A stretch of DNA of 64,000 nucleotides from Synaphobranchus kaupii (GCA_029718625.1 CM056381.1:52012157-52076156), one strand, 5' to 3'. Positions 11,321-22,705 are shown, numbered from the stretch's first letter. A program made the numbers and translations. The notes: generated from the sequence alone by a model not told the origin.

Positions 11321-12272
11321 AGAAACCAAAGAATGCAAAATGTCTTTTTTTTATAATTGTGACACAGCAAGGTATACAATTCATATGCAAAACAAAAATT
11401 CTAGGCCTATAGTAGAGATACACCAGTTGTAAAATAATGTGATGTGGTATGCAACTCGCAACAAGAAGGAATACTACTGGTAAAGTTTCAACAATCAATT
11501 ATGCAGAGCAAAATTTCAGTATGAGACATTTTTGGTGGGAGTTGTAGACCACCTCACATATCAGATCACATTACCTTGGGACCAGCATCCCAACCCATCA
11601 ATTGAACAAAGCCTTCTCAGTCTCTCAAACTATAGATATAGTAGTCTTGAACATTTAAATGAAGTTCTATAATATGATATTGAAAAGTTATGACTAATGT
11701 TGTTTTGCGTTTGAAATGTTTTGGATGATTGGCTGTGTGGGCATTTTATAGGGTATCATACGAAGGTAAAGGCAGTGCTTTAGCTTCTGTAGCTAATAAA
11801 CGTATTTGAATAACTAAGTAGGTAGCCTACAGTAGTAATTACAAACAGTTGTAATGGTGACAGGCTTTAGTTATACAACAATAACACTGCTGTGAATGCA
11901 CTCACATCATGCACTCACATCATACATAATGAGTTATTTATAAAATGTGTACTACCACAGTGATTACAGTGTTTTTTGTAAACGTAATAAAACAGGTAGG
12001 CTACGTTCTCAAATTCATCCTCCCTGCACTAATGCTGGCTATGTTAATTATCCTGAGTGAGAAACAATCAAATCTGGATTTTGTCATGTTTGAAAATACA
12101 GGTCCTAAATTTGTCGTGCTGGTAACGTTTTAAGAATAACCCCTTAGCCTATTAGCCTACATGTAAACTTACTCGACTGCAAGATGCCCGTCTGCTCCCT
12201 GAGGAACAGGTCATCTCTTCCAGTTGATCTTCAGGATATGTAAAAATGTTTCCAAGACAGCTAGATTCAGTA

Positions 12273-13616
12273 GGGGTGACTGGAGGAATAAGATACTGTT
12301 GCAACTGTCCCCAATCAGAAACGTGCTAGAATGATGACACTACATACTGAACATGCTCAATTAGACCCTCTCACCATTAGGAAGAAAGGAGCCACATTCA
12401 ATCTTTGTTTCTACATTTATTGACAAAAGCTTGTTTTGGAGGTATGAAAGTAATTTTTTTCACGAGCAATATTTTTGTCATACTGTCCTGACCTTTTGTA
12501 TGAATTAATCTAAACTTTTGAATCAATTTTTGAAGTTTGAATCATTGTTTTATTGATTTCTATGTGACATGATTAGCATGTGTCAAGGTCGTGTCTAGCT
12601 AGCACATGAGGTTTTTTCATGTTGCAACTGTTAGGGACTGTTGCAACTGTCCCCAAGCTAAGCAGCCATATCAGATCCCGCTTAACCTAATGGAAACAGC
12701 AATATTAAAAGTATCTTAATAGTTATTTTAAAAGGATAATTGACCAAAATATGCTAACTTATCTTCCCATGTAAGCCTCATTACAGGTCCGTCTGCTTAT
12801 GAGGGACAAATTTGCCTCAAGGATCCATAAAGTCCGCCATATTGGATTTTCCGCTAATTAGCATTTTTTGTAAAGCACTTAAAATGCTACTCCTCCTACA
12901 AAATTTGACCAATTTGTACGAAACTTGGTATGTGGACTCATCTCACCTACCTTTTCTAAGGCCTCAGTCAAAAAATGACCAAATGACAAGCCAATTAATT
13001 TTCAGTGGGCGTGGCTTATCACAAAAATGCTAATTCCAAAACCATTTGACAGAAAGTTATCTTAAAATATCAAAATTCTGTATACAACTTTTATGAAGCA
13101 TGGTCTAAGGAGGGTGTATACCAAGTTCTGTGAAAATCCATCAAATTCTCTAGGAGTAGCATTTTAAGTGTTTTACAAAAAATGCTAATTATTGGAAAAT
13201 TCAATATGGTGGACTTTATGGGTCATTGAGGAAAATATAAATATGAACTACATGGGTCAGCGCCCTTGAATTGGTGCCCTCTTGTGGACATTTTTGAAAC
13301 TGCATCGTAGTGTGTCACCTGACAGTGACATTGAGACAAAAGGCAAAGGTTAATTAATACAGTTTAATGTATTTTTTACATGTTGCAACTGTCCCTAGGC
13401 ATGGAGACAGTTGCAACATCGGACGACTTCCATTAAAATAGATTTTGATGAACTACATGTTAAATGTGATAATCTTTAAACATATAGGTATAGGTTTGGG
13501 TAATTAGTAGACATAATGTAAATTTAATATATTAAACTTTGGTTGGTCTAGTCCAAATAATCTCTGAGTAATTGAGAGAAATGCAAAAAACTGTTGCAAC
13601 TGTCTCCAGTCACCCC
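12273..13616 (-). mobile_element. TA-flanked DNA transposon, copy 1 (GGGGWGACTGG ends)
   Basis: Ends GGGGTGACTGGAG and its inverted complement, flanked by TA (12271-12272 and 13617-13618). A second copy in opposite orientation is at 40250-41645. The motif GGACAGTTGCAAC or its complement recurs at the ends and inside. No coding capacity. Inserted in the P2RX7-like exon of the Kolobok element, so it is younger than that element. Confidence 0.8.
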
Positions 13617-13618
13617 TA

Positions 13619-14078
13619 AGGCAGGGAAATCCTTGTGGTGTGTGATACAGGTGGTCCTTGGGTCATCTGGGTGATCGCCCATCTTTTCCAGCCGTGTTGC
13701 CAGTAATTCCCAATCATTGCAGCAGCTACATTCCACTTTGGTGGGCATAGCTTCGCACAAACCACAACTGCACCACCAGTTCCCTGACGTCCTGGGCATG
13801 GGTTGGGGTCGAGGAGCATTTTCTCGTCCTGCAGCTGAAACAGCACGAGCAGCATCCATTTCTTCTAATTCTAAATCAGTATATTCCGGCTCGAACAATG
13901 GTTCAACTACAAATTCTACCCCGTCATCTTCATAATCAGAAATTTCGCTAAGAAAACCAACGCTAGCTGCTTCTTTGTTCACACACTGGTCACTGTCGTC
14001 GCGCTGGTCTGCCTTCAAGTGCTCGTCGGAAGTTCCTATTTTCCCAGTGGCCAAATCGTAATTACGAGGTTGACGCAT
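13619..14078 (-). pseudogene. P2RX7-like domain gene relic, N-terminal part with zinc motif
   Basis: An ATG at 14078 opens an acidic N-terminus (residues ~40-85 rich in Asp/Glu), then the zinc-binding signature WWCSCGLCEAMPT followed by ECSCC, then TTCITHHKDFPAL. This Cys-rich block is the hallmark of P2RX7 ballast-like proteins. The frame is broken at 13618, where a TA-flanked transposon is inserted; the gene may resume at 12270-12175. Transcribed opposite to the transposase, ending tail-to-tail with it. Role unknown; an accessory DNA- or zinc-binding protein of the transposon is inference. Confidence 0.75.
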
Positions 14079-14089
14079 TCACAGGTTTT

Positions 14090-14158
14090 GCTGTGAAGTG
14101 CATTGTGACAACTTGTTGTGAAATGCGCTATATAAATAAATATTGATTGATTGATTGA
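14090..14158 (+). repeat. LINE 3' tail (L2-like) with GATT repeats
   Basis: Sequence GTGAAATGCGCTATATAAAT followed by ATTGATTGATTGATT is the characteristic 3' tail of fish L2-type LINEs. It abuts the start of the P2RX7-like frame. Confidence 0.6.
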
Positions 14159-15434
14159 CATGTTCCGAAATCGGAATTACCAGCAAACATGGAGGTCTAG
14201 AAAGTAAATATTTCTTTTGATCCTTTTGAAAAAAAAACAGAGAGCTGCTATCACTTTCTGCATGAGAAAGAAGAAAAACATATGAGGAGAGCTGTGCAGC
14301 GCTGCCTGGTTGCATTGTCATACGTGAATCTATGGTATTTTCTGCCATTTCGACTTGGCAACTGGGAAATGGGAGCTTCCGAGGAGCACTCTTTTCGTCT
14401 CTGGTATAACGTTCCAACTCGGGTAGAAAAATTATCTCCGACTTTCCCACTTGTAATTACGATTTGGAGGTTCGTTCAAGTGCAACTTACATGTCGGAAA
14501 CCCATAGGCTATTTCCGATAATTCCGACAGCACTAGAACTGTTCTCGCGCGGAGTGATAGCCTAGGCTACTAGTTACCGGCTCTCTTACCGGATGTTCAT
14601 AATCTAAACAGACAGAAGCTGAAAGACATAATTGTCTATAGAAATTCAGCGAAAATATCGTCCTTGTGCACTCGGTAATCATATGTGCATTTTCGTTTCC
14701 AACAACGACACTTGTAAAGCTGTTGATAAACCTTAATTGAGTGGATTTAGGCGGTTATTTAAACAAAAGTTATCTGCAATTGAATCCAATGGCAACATTG
14801 TTCCGATTCAGTTTTAGCCAATTTAATCTACAATGGTAAGACCTGGACAGCGTCACTGAGGCCTTACATACTATTTTGGTAAAACAATATCAAATTTTTC
14901 AAAATGGGTGAACTATCCCTTTAAGATCACCGCTCAAAGGGTTGAATGAATTACCTTTCCACAGGAAAAGTGCTATCAAGGTTGTACAGTGCCCTCCATA
15001 ATTATTGGCACCCTTGTTAAAGATGAGGGAAAAAAAGGCTATGAAAAAATGTCTTTGTTCTTTATCAGTTTGATCTTCCACTCAAAATATGAAATATGAG
15101 AAATCTAACCTTTAATTGAGGTACAATTATTATCAGAAACATGTCATAATTATTGGCACCCCTAGCAATTCTTATGAACAAAATCTAATTGACATATATT
15201 CCCATTCATATTTTACTTCGGAACAAGTGGTCATCTATGACTTCCTGTTTCAATTGGGTATAAATACAAGGTGACACAGAAGCTAAACGCCCTGAAGGGG
15301 AGTGAAGAATATTGGGACCCTTAGTCATCCATCAACATGGGGAAGATCAGAAAATACATAAATGAGACAAAAGATTGTTGACCTTCATAAGTCAGACAAT
15401 GGTTATAAAAATACCAATTTCCACTATTAGGGCA

Positions 15435-15767
15435 TGTGGCGAAGCGAGTGCCACCACTCAGGTTCAAGAGACCAAGACAGTTCTTTCTTTTGGAGATCAC
15501 TCCGTTTATTATTTGTTCCGCCTTTTACTCTGCGTTTTTACAAACAACACACACACGTACGTTTCTTCCTCCCCAAACTCCCAGCAGCCTCCTTTTATGC
15601 GCCCAGGCTCACTGTCGAACAATCAAGGCAATTGGTTAATTACACAATCAATAAACAATCATTCATCACCAATTGCATAATCTCCGACAGCTGTGCCGGC
15701 TCCACAAACCACCCGAGTTCACTCTCTCTCTTGCCGGCAGCGCCTAAAACCACGCCCCCCTACCACA
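15435..15767. mobile_element. solo LTR, 333 bp
   Basis: Starts TGTGGCGAAG, ends CCTACCACA (TG...CA) and is flanked by a perfect 5-bp duplication GGGCA (15430-15434 and 15768-15772), as left by LTR recombination. It splits the Tc1 element. The overlapping 156-aa frame is not a gene. Confidence 0.85.
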
Positions 15768-16034
15768 GGGCAATAATTAAAACATTTCAAACAAATGGAG
15801 CTGTGATGAACCTGCCTGGCAGAGGACGCAATTGTAGTTTGCCCCCACGCACAGTGAGGTGGATGGTTCAAGAGGCAAAAATTTCACCAAGGATTACAGT
15901 TTGAGAATTGCAGAAGTTTGTTGCATTCTGGAGTCACCAAGACTCCAAAAGTACAATTAGATGCCACCACTATGCCAACAAGCTATGGAGAATGCTTGCC
16001 AGAAGAAAGCCTCTGCTGTCATACCACAAACATA

Positions 16035-17194
16035 CAGTGGTGTTAAAAAAAATAGCAGTACAACATCAGTAACCTGATGAACCACTGTTATTAGTAGTAG
16101 TGATATTTCTGCATGGCAAATAATTTACTTGTAGATGTAGTAGTGTAATAGAAAAACAACAGACCCAACTGTCATGACATGCACACTGCTTGTTCTGAGT
16201 AATTGACTCATTCATTGAAAGGGGCGTGTTCAAAATAATAGCAGTGTGGAGTTTAATTAGAGAATTCATTCATTCTGTGGAAAAAAAACAGGTCAAACAG
16301 GTGATGCCATCATGATTCTGTATAAAAAGATATCAAAAGACTCCTGATATCTTATTTCCAGGTACTCTTAGAAGCAATACTATAACCTCTGCAATTGAAT
16401 GGATCTCTATGGGATTTGGGGGGTGGGACTAGATTAAGCTGTAAATTACACAGGAATAGTATGGAACACATGGTTGGCTAAATGGCTGTAAGTCAACAAG
16501 GGTCTGAGGTATCAAACAAGCCTTAAACAATCACTCTGCTGCCAGAAATACAGTAGATATGGATGGATAACTTGAAGGGTTTCTTCTCCTGACTTATTTT
16601 TCCATAGAGTTCAATAGGAAAATTTGTCAGGAGAAACAACCTTTCAAGTGATCCATCCATATCTACTGCATATCTGGCAGCAGAGTGATGGTTTGAGGCT
16701 CGTTTGAGACCCTTGTTGACAGCCATTTAGCCAACCATGGGTTCCATACTATTCCCGTGTAATTTACAGCTTAATCTAGTCCCACCCCCCAATTCCCATA
16801 GAGATCCATTCAAATGCAGAGAGGTTTTAGTATTGCTTCTAAGAGTACCTGGAAATAAGATATCAGGAGTCTTTTGATATCCTTTTATACAGAATCATGA
16901 TGGCATCACCTGTTTACCTGTGGAATACCTGTTTGACCAGTTTTTTTTCCACAGAATGAATGAATTCTCTAATTAAACTCCACACTGCTATTATTTTGAA
17001 CACGCCCCTTTCAATGAATGAGTCAATTACTCAGAACAAGCAGCGTGCATGTCATGACAGTTGGGTCTGTTGTTTTTCTATTACACTACTACATCTACAA
17101 GTAAATGATTTGCCATGCAGAAATATCACTACTACTAATAATAGTGGTTCATCAGGTTACTGATGTTGTACTGCTATTTTTTTGAACAGCACTG
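16035..17194. mobile_element. foldback (palindromic) Tc1-type element, 1.16 kb
   Basis: Near-perfect palindrome about ~16615. Ends CAGTGGTGTT and CAGTGCTGTT with inner repeats ATAATAGCAGTGTGG give a Tc1 IR/DR pattern; TA flanks both sides (16033-16034, 17195-17196). Arms carry CTGGCAGCAGAGTGATGG and CCATGGGTTCCATACT. Fragments of the arm recur at four other places. No gene. Confidence 0.85.
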
Positions 17195-18116
17195 TAAGTG
17201 CCTGGAGTTTGCTAAATGTTACTGGAATTTCGAGTGGAACCGGGTGCTATGGAGTGCTGGAGTACAGAGCCAAAGTACAGATTGCTGTGGCTTGGCTTGT
17301 TGCTCGATTGCTTGTGCCTGATATGCACTTCCTGTTTCCTGTTTAGTGGTTGAGCTGTGTCGGAGCTTGGGAAGTTTGGAGGAGTTTTGGAGGAGAATTG
17401 TATTGTGCTTTGAAGTGTGTGCGTGCATGCGTGCGTGTGTGAGATATTAGTTAGAATTTTTTTAAGCCATATTATAAGCAAGGTAAGACAGATTTGCTCC
17501 TAAGGTGAAAATCTTTGTTGCCTTTAGGGGACAGAGGGAATTTTCCACTTTTTTTTCCTCCGTTAAGCACTCGGCTAGCCGGTTACCTAATTTGGATCTA
17601 TTGCTGATGGGAGGTTTTTTGTGGATTTTCACCCTCTCAGGAGCAAACATAGCTGTTGTTAGATTGTTCGCCTCCATTATAAACTAACTTGGCTAACTAG
17701 TTTAGTAAAATCCGATTCCGTTAAGTTTTTTGTCTTGAGATTGAGATTAATACGTATTACCTATTATATTGGGAGGACTGATGAGCCTCTGGGCACCCAG
17801 ATGGCCACATCCTCCAGGAAAACGGAGTTATTGATTGGGGGACTCAATTCTTAGGTGTAGGCAGTATAGTCTGTTCGCACGACAAGGAATCCCGAACGGT
17901 TTGTTGCCTACCTGGTGCCCTGGTTGGAGATCACCTGGAGCGTGTGGACAAGCTCCTGGCTAGAGCAGGGAGGGATCCAGTGGTCATGGTTCATGTAGGA
18001 ACCAATGACGTAGGCAAAAGGTAGATTTGAGGTTCTGCAGGGCAAATTTGCAGCATTAGTGGGTAAGATTAGGAGCAGAACCTCCACAGTGGTCTTGTCC
18101 GGAATTCTACTGGTAC

Positions 18117-19883
18117 TAGGGTTGTCACGATATCCAATAATATTGGATATGGCGATATTTGAAAATATTGCAGAGATGACTGTCTGTAGCCACGATATAG
18201 TATATAAAAATATATATTATTTAAAATAATTTTATTATTGATATTCTAAAGACAAAACATGCATACATACTTTTAAATAATAATATTGGTTGGAAATAAT
18301 AGATGAGTTTATATTTCAAAATGTGTATAACTCTAAATATTTGCATTATTGAGTGTTGCGTCCTTTCCCGCTCCATTTTCTATTTTAGTTTTGATGCCTC
18401 GCAATAAATTCTTTATGCTTTGTTTTTTTAAATATTTGGTTATTATTATTTGCTCTGTATTTATTATTTTGTTACTATTAGCCTATTCGTATACTAGCTA
18501 TTTAGACTATTAATGGTACCAAATAATTATCTGATGCGCAATGTTAACAGCAGCGTGAGGATGGTTATTACATTGTCCCATTTCCAGTGGAAGGTTAGTG
18601 TAAGGTAGGATGTAGGATCAAATTACATCTGATCGCTTGCTTTCATCCTTAAAGAGGGGGCTAATGCAATAGATGTAACAGCCATGGTGCCAGCGTATTA
18701 TCATATTTCGTGACTGATCGTCATCATTAGTTAAGAGAAAGTGAGAGAAGATGGCTGATCTTGTTTCAAAGAAAAACACCACTTCGCCAATCTCGGAGTT
18801 TTTCAGCTACAAACCCAATGATAACGGAGAACCGGCGAATGTCGACGAGGTAACATGCCGTAAATGCATTAAAAAGTCGTCACAACTAAGGATGGGAATA
18901 CAACATTTTCCATAAAACATTTTCACAAACTACACAGTCATGAGTGCATTATAACATTATGCCTATGAGAGCCTACAGGAGATGGCAATATATAATTTGT
19001 CATATGCAGACATAGCAGTAAACATTGCATCGCAACATTTTTGACATAAATTGACGGTCGCTCATCATCATCATGTTTGTCGTCACATTCATTTTGGAGT
19101 GATCTATGAAGTGTCTAGCTACTAAGTTACGAGAAAAAAACTGTTTTGTGAGATGAGTGACAGTCCGGGATGTTGCGGTGGGCATTCATTTACGACACTA
19201 CAGGCCCAGCATCTCGGAGCAAGCAGCCAAACTGTGTGGGTTAAATATAGCCTATAAATCGATTGCCCCATATCTGTATATAATTGTTTAATAATAAAAA
19301 ATTAATCGGCGTTATGTTGTGTGTTTGTTTGTTTCAAAGGATATCTAACTGATACCTTATATTAGCTATAGCTAGCTAATTAGTTACATAATGATAATTA
19401 TAATATATCCTACATGTCTATGCAAAAGACTATCTAGACTAAATCTATGCTCCATAGCTACTGGACCACAGTTCTGTGCGCTGGCTGGAGTGGATCCTTT
19501 TCCCTTGAGAAAATTGGAACATGGCGCCATTAACTTTGGAAAGACCAGTTTAAATTTCCTGTAGCTAATGTTATGTTTAAAATCAGTCAGCAAAACGAAT
19601 AACCATTTGATTCTCGCTTTTCAATTTCTGTTTTTAAAACGAATATAGCATAACCATTCGTTTCTTGTTTTTTTATTTATATTTCTGAAACGGGAAACGA
19701 TTGGCCAAAAATGTACACAGATCCAGAAGCAACACTAGGACTACACAATGCTGCCACACGTGGTAATTACTTCTGTTCACGTTATTAATCCACTATAATT
19801 ATATACGAAGGATAATATTGATTATCACGATATTTCTTAGAGGCATATTGACGATATGAAAATGGGATATTGTGACAACCCTA
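18117..19883 (+). mobile_element. hAT transposon derivative with 8-bp target duplication
   Basis: Ends TAGGGTTGTCACGATATCC and the inverted GTGACAACCCTA. Flanked by a perfect 8-bp duplication ACTGGTAC (18109-18116 and 19884-19891), diagnostic of hAT. Carries a remnant of a BED-type transposase at 18751-18916 and no catalytic domain. Inserted in LINE ORF1. Confidence 0.9.
18751..18916 (+). pseudogene. hAT transposase N-terminus (BED-like zinc finger remnant)
   Basis: ATG at 18751 opens MADLVSKKNTTSPISEFFSY, then a Gly-Glu-Pro block, then VTCRKCIKK with the first zinc Cys pair of a BED finger (aromatic residues, then C-x2-C). The frame stops at 18916 before the H-x-C half. A possible donor GAG/GTAACA lies at 18850. 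Confidence 0.6.
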
Positions 19884-20715
19884 ACTGGTACCACGTGCCA
19901 GCTGAGGGAAGCAAAGATTTATTTGGAGGTTTAACACGTGGCTACAAACCTGGTGTAGGAAAGACGGGTACAGGTTTATGGGGCACTGGAACATCTTTTG
20001 GGACGGGTGACCTGTACAAGTGGAAAGGGTGGCACCTGAACCAGAGGGGTACTACTGCATTGGGCCAGCGTATGCTTAGGGTAGCACAGGATTATTTAAA
20101 CTAGGGACTTGGGGGGCAGGGAGGTGCAGACTGCCCAGATGTAAGCTGTCAGGGCTGCCAATAATAATAGTGAGAACAATAGAATAGAATAACTTTTATT
20201 GTTCCATTAGGGAACTTCAGTTGTAGCCAACAGCAACAACAAAAGACACATACACAGTGGGGCAGACCCACAACACACAAACATATCAAATAAAGACATT
20301 CAATAGAATCATTGCATTAATCAAACTAATTAAGTGAATTAAAGTGGAATACAGCCAAACGTCATGATTAAAAATAGCCCCCGCTGTCCCGAGATGTCCA
20401 GTGTCATCAAACAGTCCAACACACAAACTCCGCCTCCACGACTAGACAATTCGTCAATATTATCAAAACGAGCAGCAGGAGTGCCCTGAAAAATCTTCAG
20501 CCCGCTTCCCCGTCCCACAACAGACACACTGCGCATGAAAAAAACAAAAGACAAAAGCCGACACAACAAAACACATTCAAATTAACAAACACGAGAGACA
20601 GCTGGACTACATGTCATTACAGCACCACGTGACGTAAATGATATATTTTTAGAGCAGAATTCTGGTAAGGGTGTCTTGGGGCAGCAGGGAGTGATGAAAC
20701 AGGAGAGGAAGTGTA

Positions 20716-21192
20716 GTGCTAGCAGAAGTAATGGTCAGAAATGTCTGTTTAAATGCTAGAAGTATAAAAAATACACTCGAGGCTGTTATGAATAATGGGG
20801 GTTATGACATAGTTGGGATTACAGAGACATGGCTTGGGGAAAGGGATGGAGATGAGTATAATACAGAGGGGTACAAGCGTATTAGGAAAGATAGATTCAG
20901 TAAGAGAGGTAGGGGTGTATACCTCTATGTAAAAGAAAATCTCAATGTGCAGGAAATTCCAGAAATTGACCATCTCATGCCTAGCGAGGATATTTGGATT
21001 AAGCTCATATGGGAAAATGTGAAGGGATTAAATACAGGCGTATGTTACAGGCCACCAGCTTCAGCCAATAGTGTGAAAACAATGTTACTTGGAAATATTA
21101 AACAAGCTTGTCAGGGAGGCAAGACTGTTATTATGGGTGACTTCAATTACCCAGCTATTAATTGGGAATTTGAAAGGGCAAGGAAAAAGTGA
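20716..21192 (+). pseudogene. LINE ORF2 endonuclease (APE-type), truncated
   Basis: Frame of 158 codons. APE endonuclease motifs in order: LNARSI (Asn), VGITETWL (catalytic Glu), GVCYRPPA, and MGDFNYPAINWE (Asp-Phe-Asn). The frame ends at 21192 and Tc1 sequence begins 37 bp later, so the later His/Asp motifs and reverse transcriptase are lost. CR1/L2 clade by motif style. Confidence 0.8.
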
Positions 21193-21228
21193 GGAATAAT
21201 TTGGAAGGATGGCTATACCGAAAATAAC

Positions 21229-21782
21229 CTGATTAAGTATGGTGGAGGTTCCGTGATGTTGTGGGGCTGTTTTTCCTCCAAAGGCCCTGGGAACCTTGTT
21301 ACGGTACATGGCATCATGAACGCCATGAAATACCAGGACATTTAAAATCTGAATCTTGCTGCCTCTGCCAGGAAACTAAAACTGGATTGTCGTTGGATCT
21401 TCCAGCAGGACAATGATCCAAAACATACGTCCAAATCAACACAAAAATGGTTAACTGAACACAAAATCAAGCTTCTGCCATGGCCATCTCAGTCCCCTGA
21501 CCTAAACCCCATTGAAAACCTGTGGGCTGAGCTGAAGAGGAGAGTGCACAAGAGAGGACCTAGGACTCTGGATGATCTGAAGAGATTCTGTAAAAAGGAA
21601 TGGTCTCGGATTCCTTGCTGTGTATTCTCCAACCTTATTAGATGTTACGGGAGAAGAATCAGTGTTGTTTATGGCAAAGGGAGGTTGTACAAAGTATTAA
21701 ATGCAGGGGTGCCAATAATTGTGGTTTTGTTAAAAATAATAATTTCTTGATGATGGATTTTTTTTTTCTCAGAATAAATTTT
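21229..21782 (+). mobile_element. Tc1-like transposase, 3' segment
   Basis: Reads GGGSVMLWGCFSSKGPGNL, a stop (TAA) after KYQDI, then the second catalytic Asp in QQDNDPKHTS and the Glu in LNPIENLWAELK, to a stop at 21748-21750. A terminal-repeat remnant GTGCCAATAATTGTGG follows at 21710. The DDE domain is missing its first Asp. Whether it belongs to the same copy as 14987-17234 is unclear; about 90-100 bp of coding would be missing between them. Confidence 0.8.
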
Positions 21783-21807
21783 AAATGGATTAATAAAGTG
21801 AACGACA

Positions 21808-22262
21808 GGGCCCAGTAGTTCAAAACATTTAATCCCTATCCAATCGGATCAGATTTAGAAATCCAATATTTTGTGATCCAGGATCAGACAACTCAGCCAA
21901 ATTTTGTCCCGGTATTTCAAGGCAATCCAGGATAGGATCACCCTGATCCAGATACAGACTTTTCAAGATTACCAGATCCTGAATATCCGTGCTTTAATCC
22001 TACCTATCTCCACCTATTGGATATATGAAGAACAACATAAGGAAGACAGACAGTATGGCAATTTAGAACCATTTATTAAGGATACAATGATGAATTATAT
22101 TTTATATATAATTTTATGATCACAAACTCATTATTTGGTTGAATACACTGTTCTGAGAGGTAGGCAAGAGGCCACTGCAAATGTGACTTTGGTTTTGAAC
22201 TAGCCAAAATCCAAGTGTGATCCAATCGGATAGGGATCAAAAGTTTTGAACTACTGGGCCCA
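21808..22262. mobile_element. MITE with GGGCCCAGTAGTTC ends
   Basis: Inverted repeats GGGCCCAGTAGTTCAAAAC at 21808 and GTTTTGAACTACTGGGCCC at the right, followed inward by ATCCAATCGGATAGGGAT-type pairing. No ORF. No clear target duplication. Confidence 0.75.
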
Positions 22263-22478
22263 GGAGATTCTTCAGGTTGAGTTCTGTTAGTAAAATGAGG
22301 GGGCATAGATGGAAATTGGCAAAAGGTAAATTCCGCACAGACATTAGGAAGTACTTCTTCACACAGAGAGTAGTCACTGTGTGGAATAGCTTGCCAGGTT
22401 GTGTAGTAGAGGCAGAAACTCTGGGTGTTTTCAAGACCCGGCCTGATATGGTTCTGGATACTTATGTCCATTTGTAAA
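22263..22478 (+). pseudogene. LINE (CR1/L2-like) 3' end of ORF2
   Basis: Reads GHRWKLAKGKFRTDIRKYFF, then RVVTVWNSLPGCVV, then AETLGVFKTR to a stop. This is the conserved extreme C-terminus of CR1/L2 ORF2 proteins. Probably the 3' end of the LINE whose 5' part is at 17236-21228, with the RT region lost. Confidence 0.7.
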
Positions 22479-22585
22479 TGGGCCAACCATTCTTTTTGGA
22501 TTGTTAATATTGAAACCTGCCGTCAGCTGTCCTTAACTAACTCTGTTTCTAATGAATTGCATCACTTCCCCTCTGTCATTGTCAG

Positions 22586-22705
22586 TGGAAGGATGGTCTG
22601 CTCTCTGGCCACCCCAAGCTGGGACAGTTCATTCAGGTGCAGTCTCAGGACTGCAATGTGATCAGGGGCACGTTCATCGGGATGCAACTTCAGAAGCTCT
22701 ACCAG
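22586..22705 (+). CDS. kdm4b: kdm4b exon: Tudor linker and start of second Tudor
   Basis: Exactly 40 codons between an acceptor ending in CATTGTCAG and a strong donor GTGAGT, phase 0 on both sides. The translation starts WKDGLLSGHPKLG and ends QLQKLYQ. It aligns without gaps to the KDM4 segment between Tudor 1 and the YQVEFED block of Tudor 2, but is divergent in the middle, where the usual Trp-x-Asp-Gly pattern is replaced by SQDCN. Separated from the previous exon by ~14 kb of transposon-filled intron and from the next by 363 bp containing a minisatellite. Paralogue assignment rests mainly on the last exon. Confidence 0.85.

Larger units (their letters stand above)
8684..14920 (+). mobile_element. 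Kolobok-type DNA transposon with THAP transposase and P2RX7-like gene (decayed)
   Basis: TTAA flanks both ends (8680-8683 and 14921-14924). The ends form ~200-bp inverted repeats beginning AGGGATA, with shared blocks such as TTTGATATTGTTTTAC and TAACTTTTGTTTAAA. Inside lie a THAP-domain transposase relic on + (9263-10872) and a P2RX7-like gene relic on - (11090-14078), arranged tail-to-tail. A TA-flanked transposon (12273-13616) splits the second gene, and a LINE tail sits at 14090-14158. TTAA duplication plus a THAP-bearing transposase is, to my knowledge, diagnostic of Kolobok. It lies in the kdm4b intron. Confidence 0.85.
14987..17234 (+). mobile_element. Tc1-like transposon, 5' segment (interrupted)
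   Basis: Begins after TA with CAGTGCCCTCCATAATTATT, a Tc1 terminal repeat. The transposase starts near 15338 with stops; later blocks are readable: MNLPGRGRNCSLPPRTVRW at 15804-15862 and LWRMLARRKPLLSYH at 15983-16027. It is interrupted by a solo LTR (15435-15767) and a foldback element (16035-17194). It resumes at 17197-17234 and ends at RVLW, just before the first catalytic Asp would be expected. Confidence 0.8.
17765..20104 (+). pseudogene. LINE ORF1 with SGNH esterase domain (interrupted)
   Basis: Two pieces: 17765-18116 with VVHVGTNDV-type Gly-Thr-Asn-Asp block III of SGNH hydrolases, and 19892-20104 ending GTGDLYKWKGWHLNQRGTT with the block V His. Such esterase ORF1 proteins occur in CR1/L2-clade LINEs. 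In-frame stops in the first piece and a 1.8 kb hAT insertion disable it. Confidence 0.65.
17236..21228 (+). mobile_element. CR1/L2-like LINE, 5' part (ORF1 esterase and ORF2 endonuclease)
   Basis: Contains an ORF1 relic with SGNH-esterase motifs (HVGTNDVG near 17990; WHLNQRGTTALGQRM near 20031), split by a hAT at 18117-19883. An ORF2 endonuclease start lies at 20716-21192. Reverse transcriptase is missing; a LINE 3' end lies apart at 22263-22478. The 20170-20640 stretch looks like a further LINE-derived insertion. It sits between two Tc1 segments. Confidence 0.75.

Noticed and set aside
14079..14521. Frames on both strands next to the P2RX7-like exon
   Set aside because: They cover a LINE tail and the transposon 5' region; no similarity to known proteins.
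15375..15904. Overlapping open frames of 67-156 codons
   Set aside because: They run across the solo LTR and Tc1 junctions; the LTR has a clean 5-bp duplication, so the frames are chance joins.
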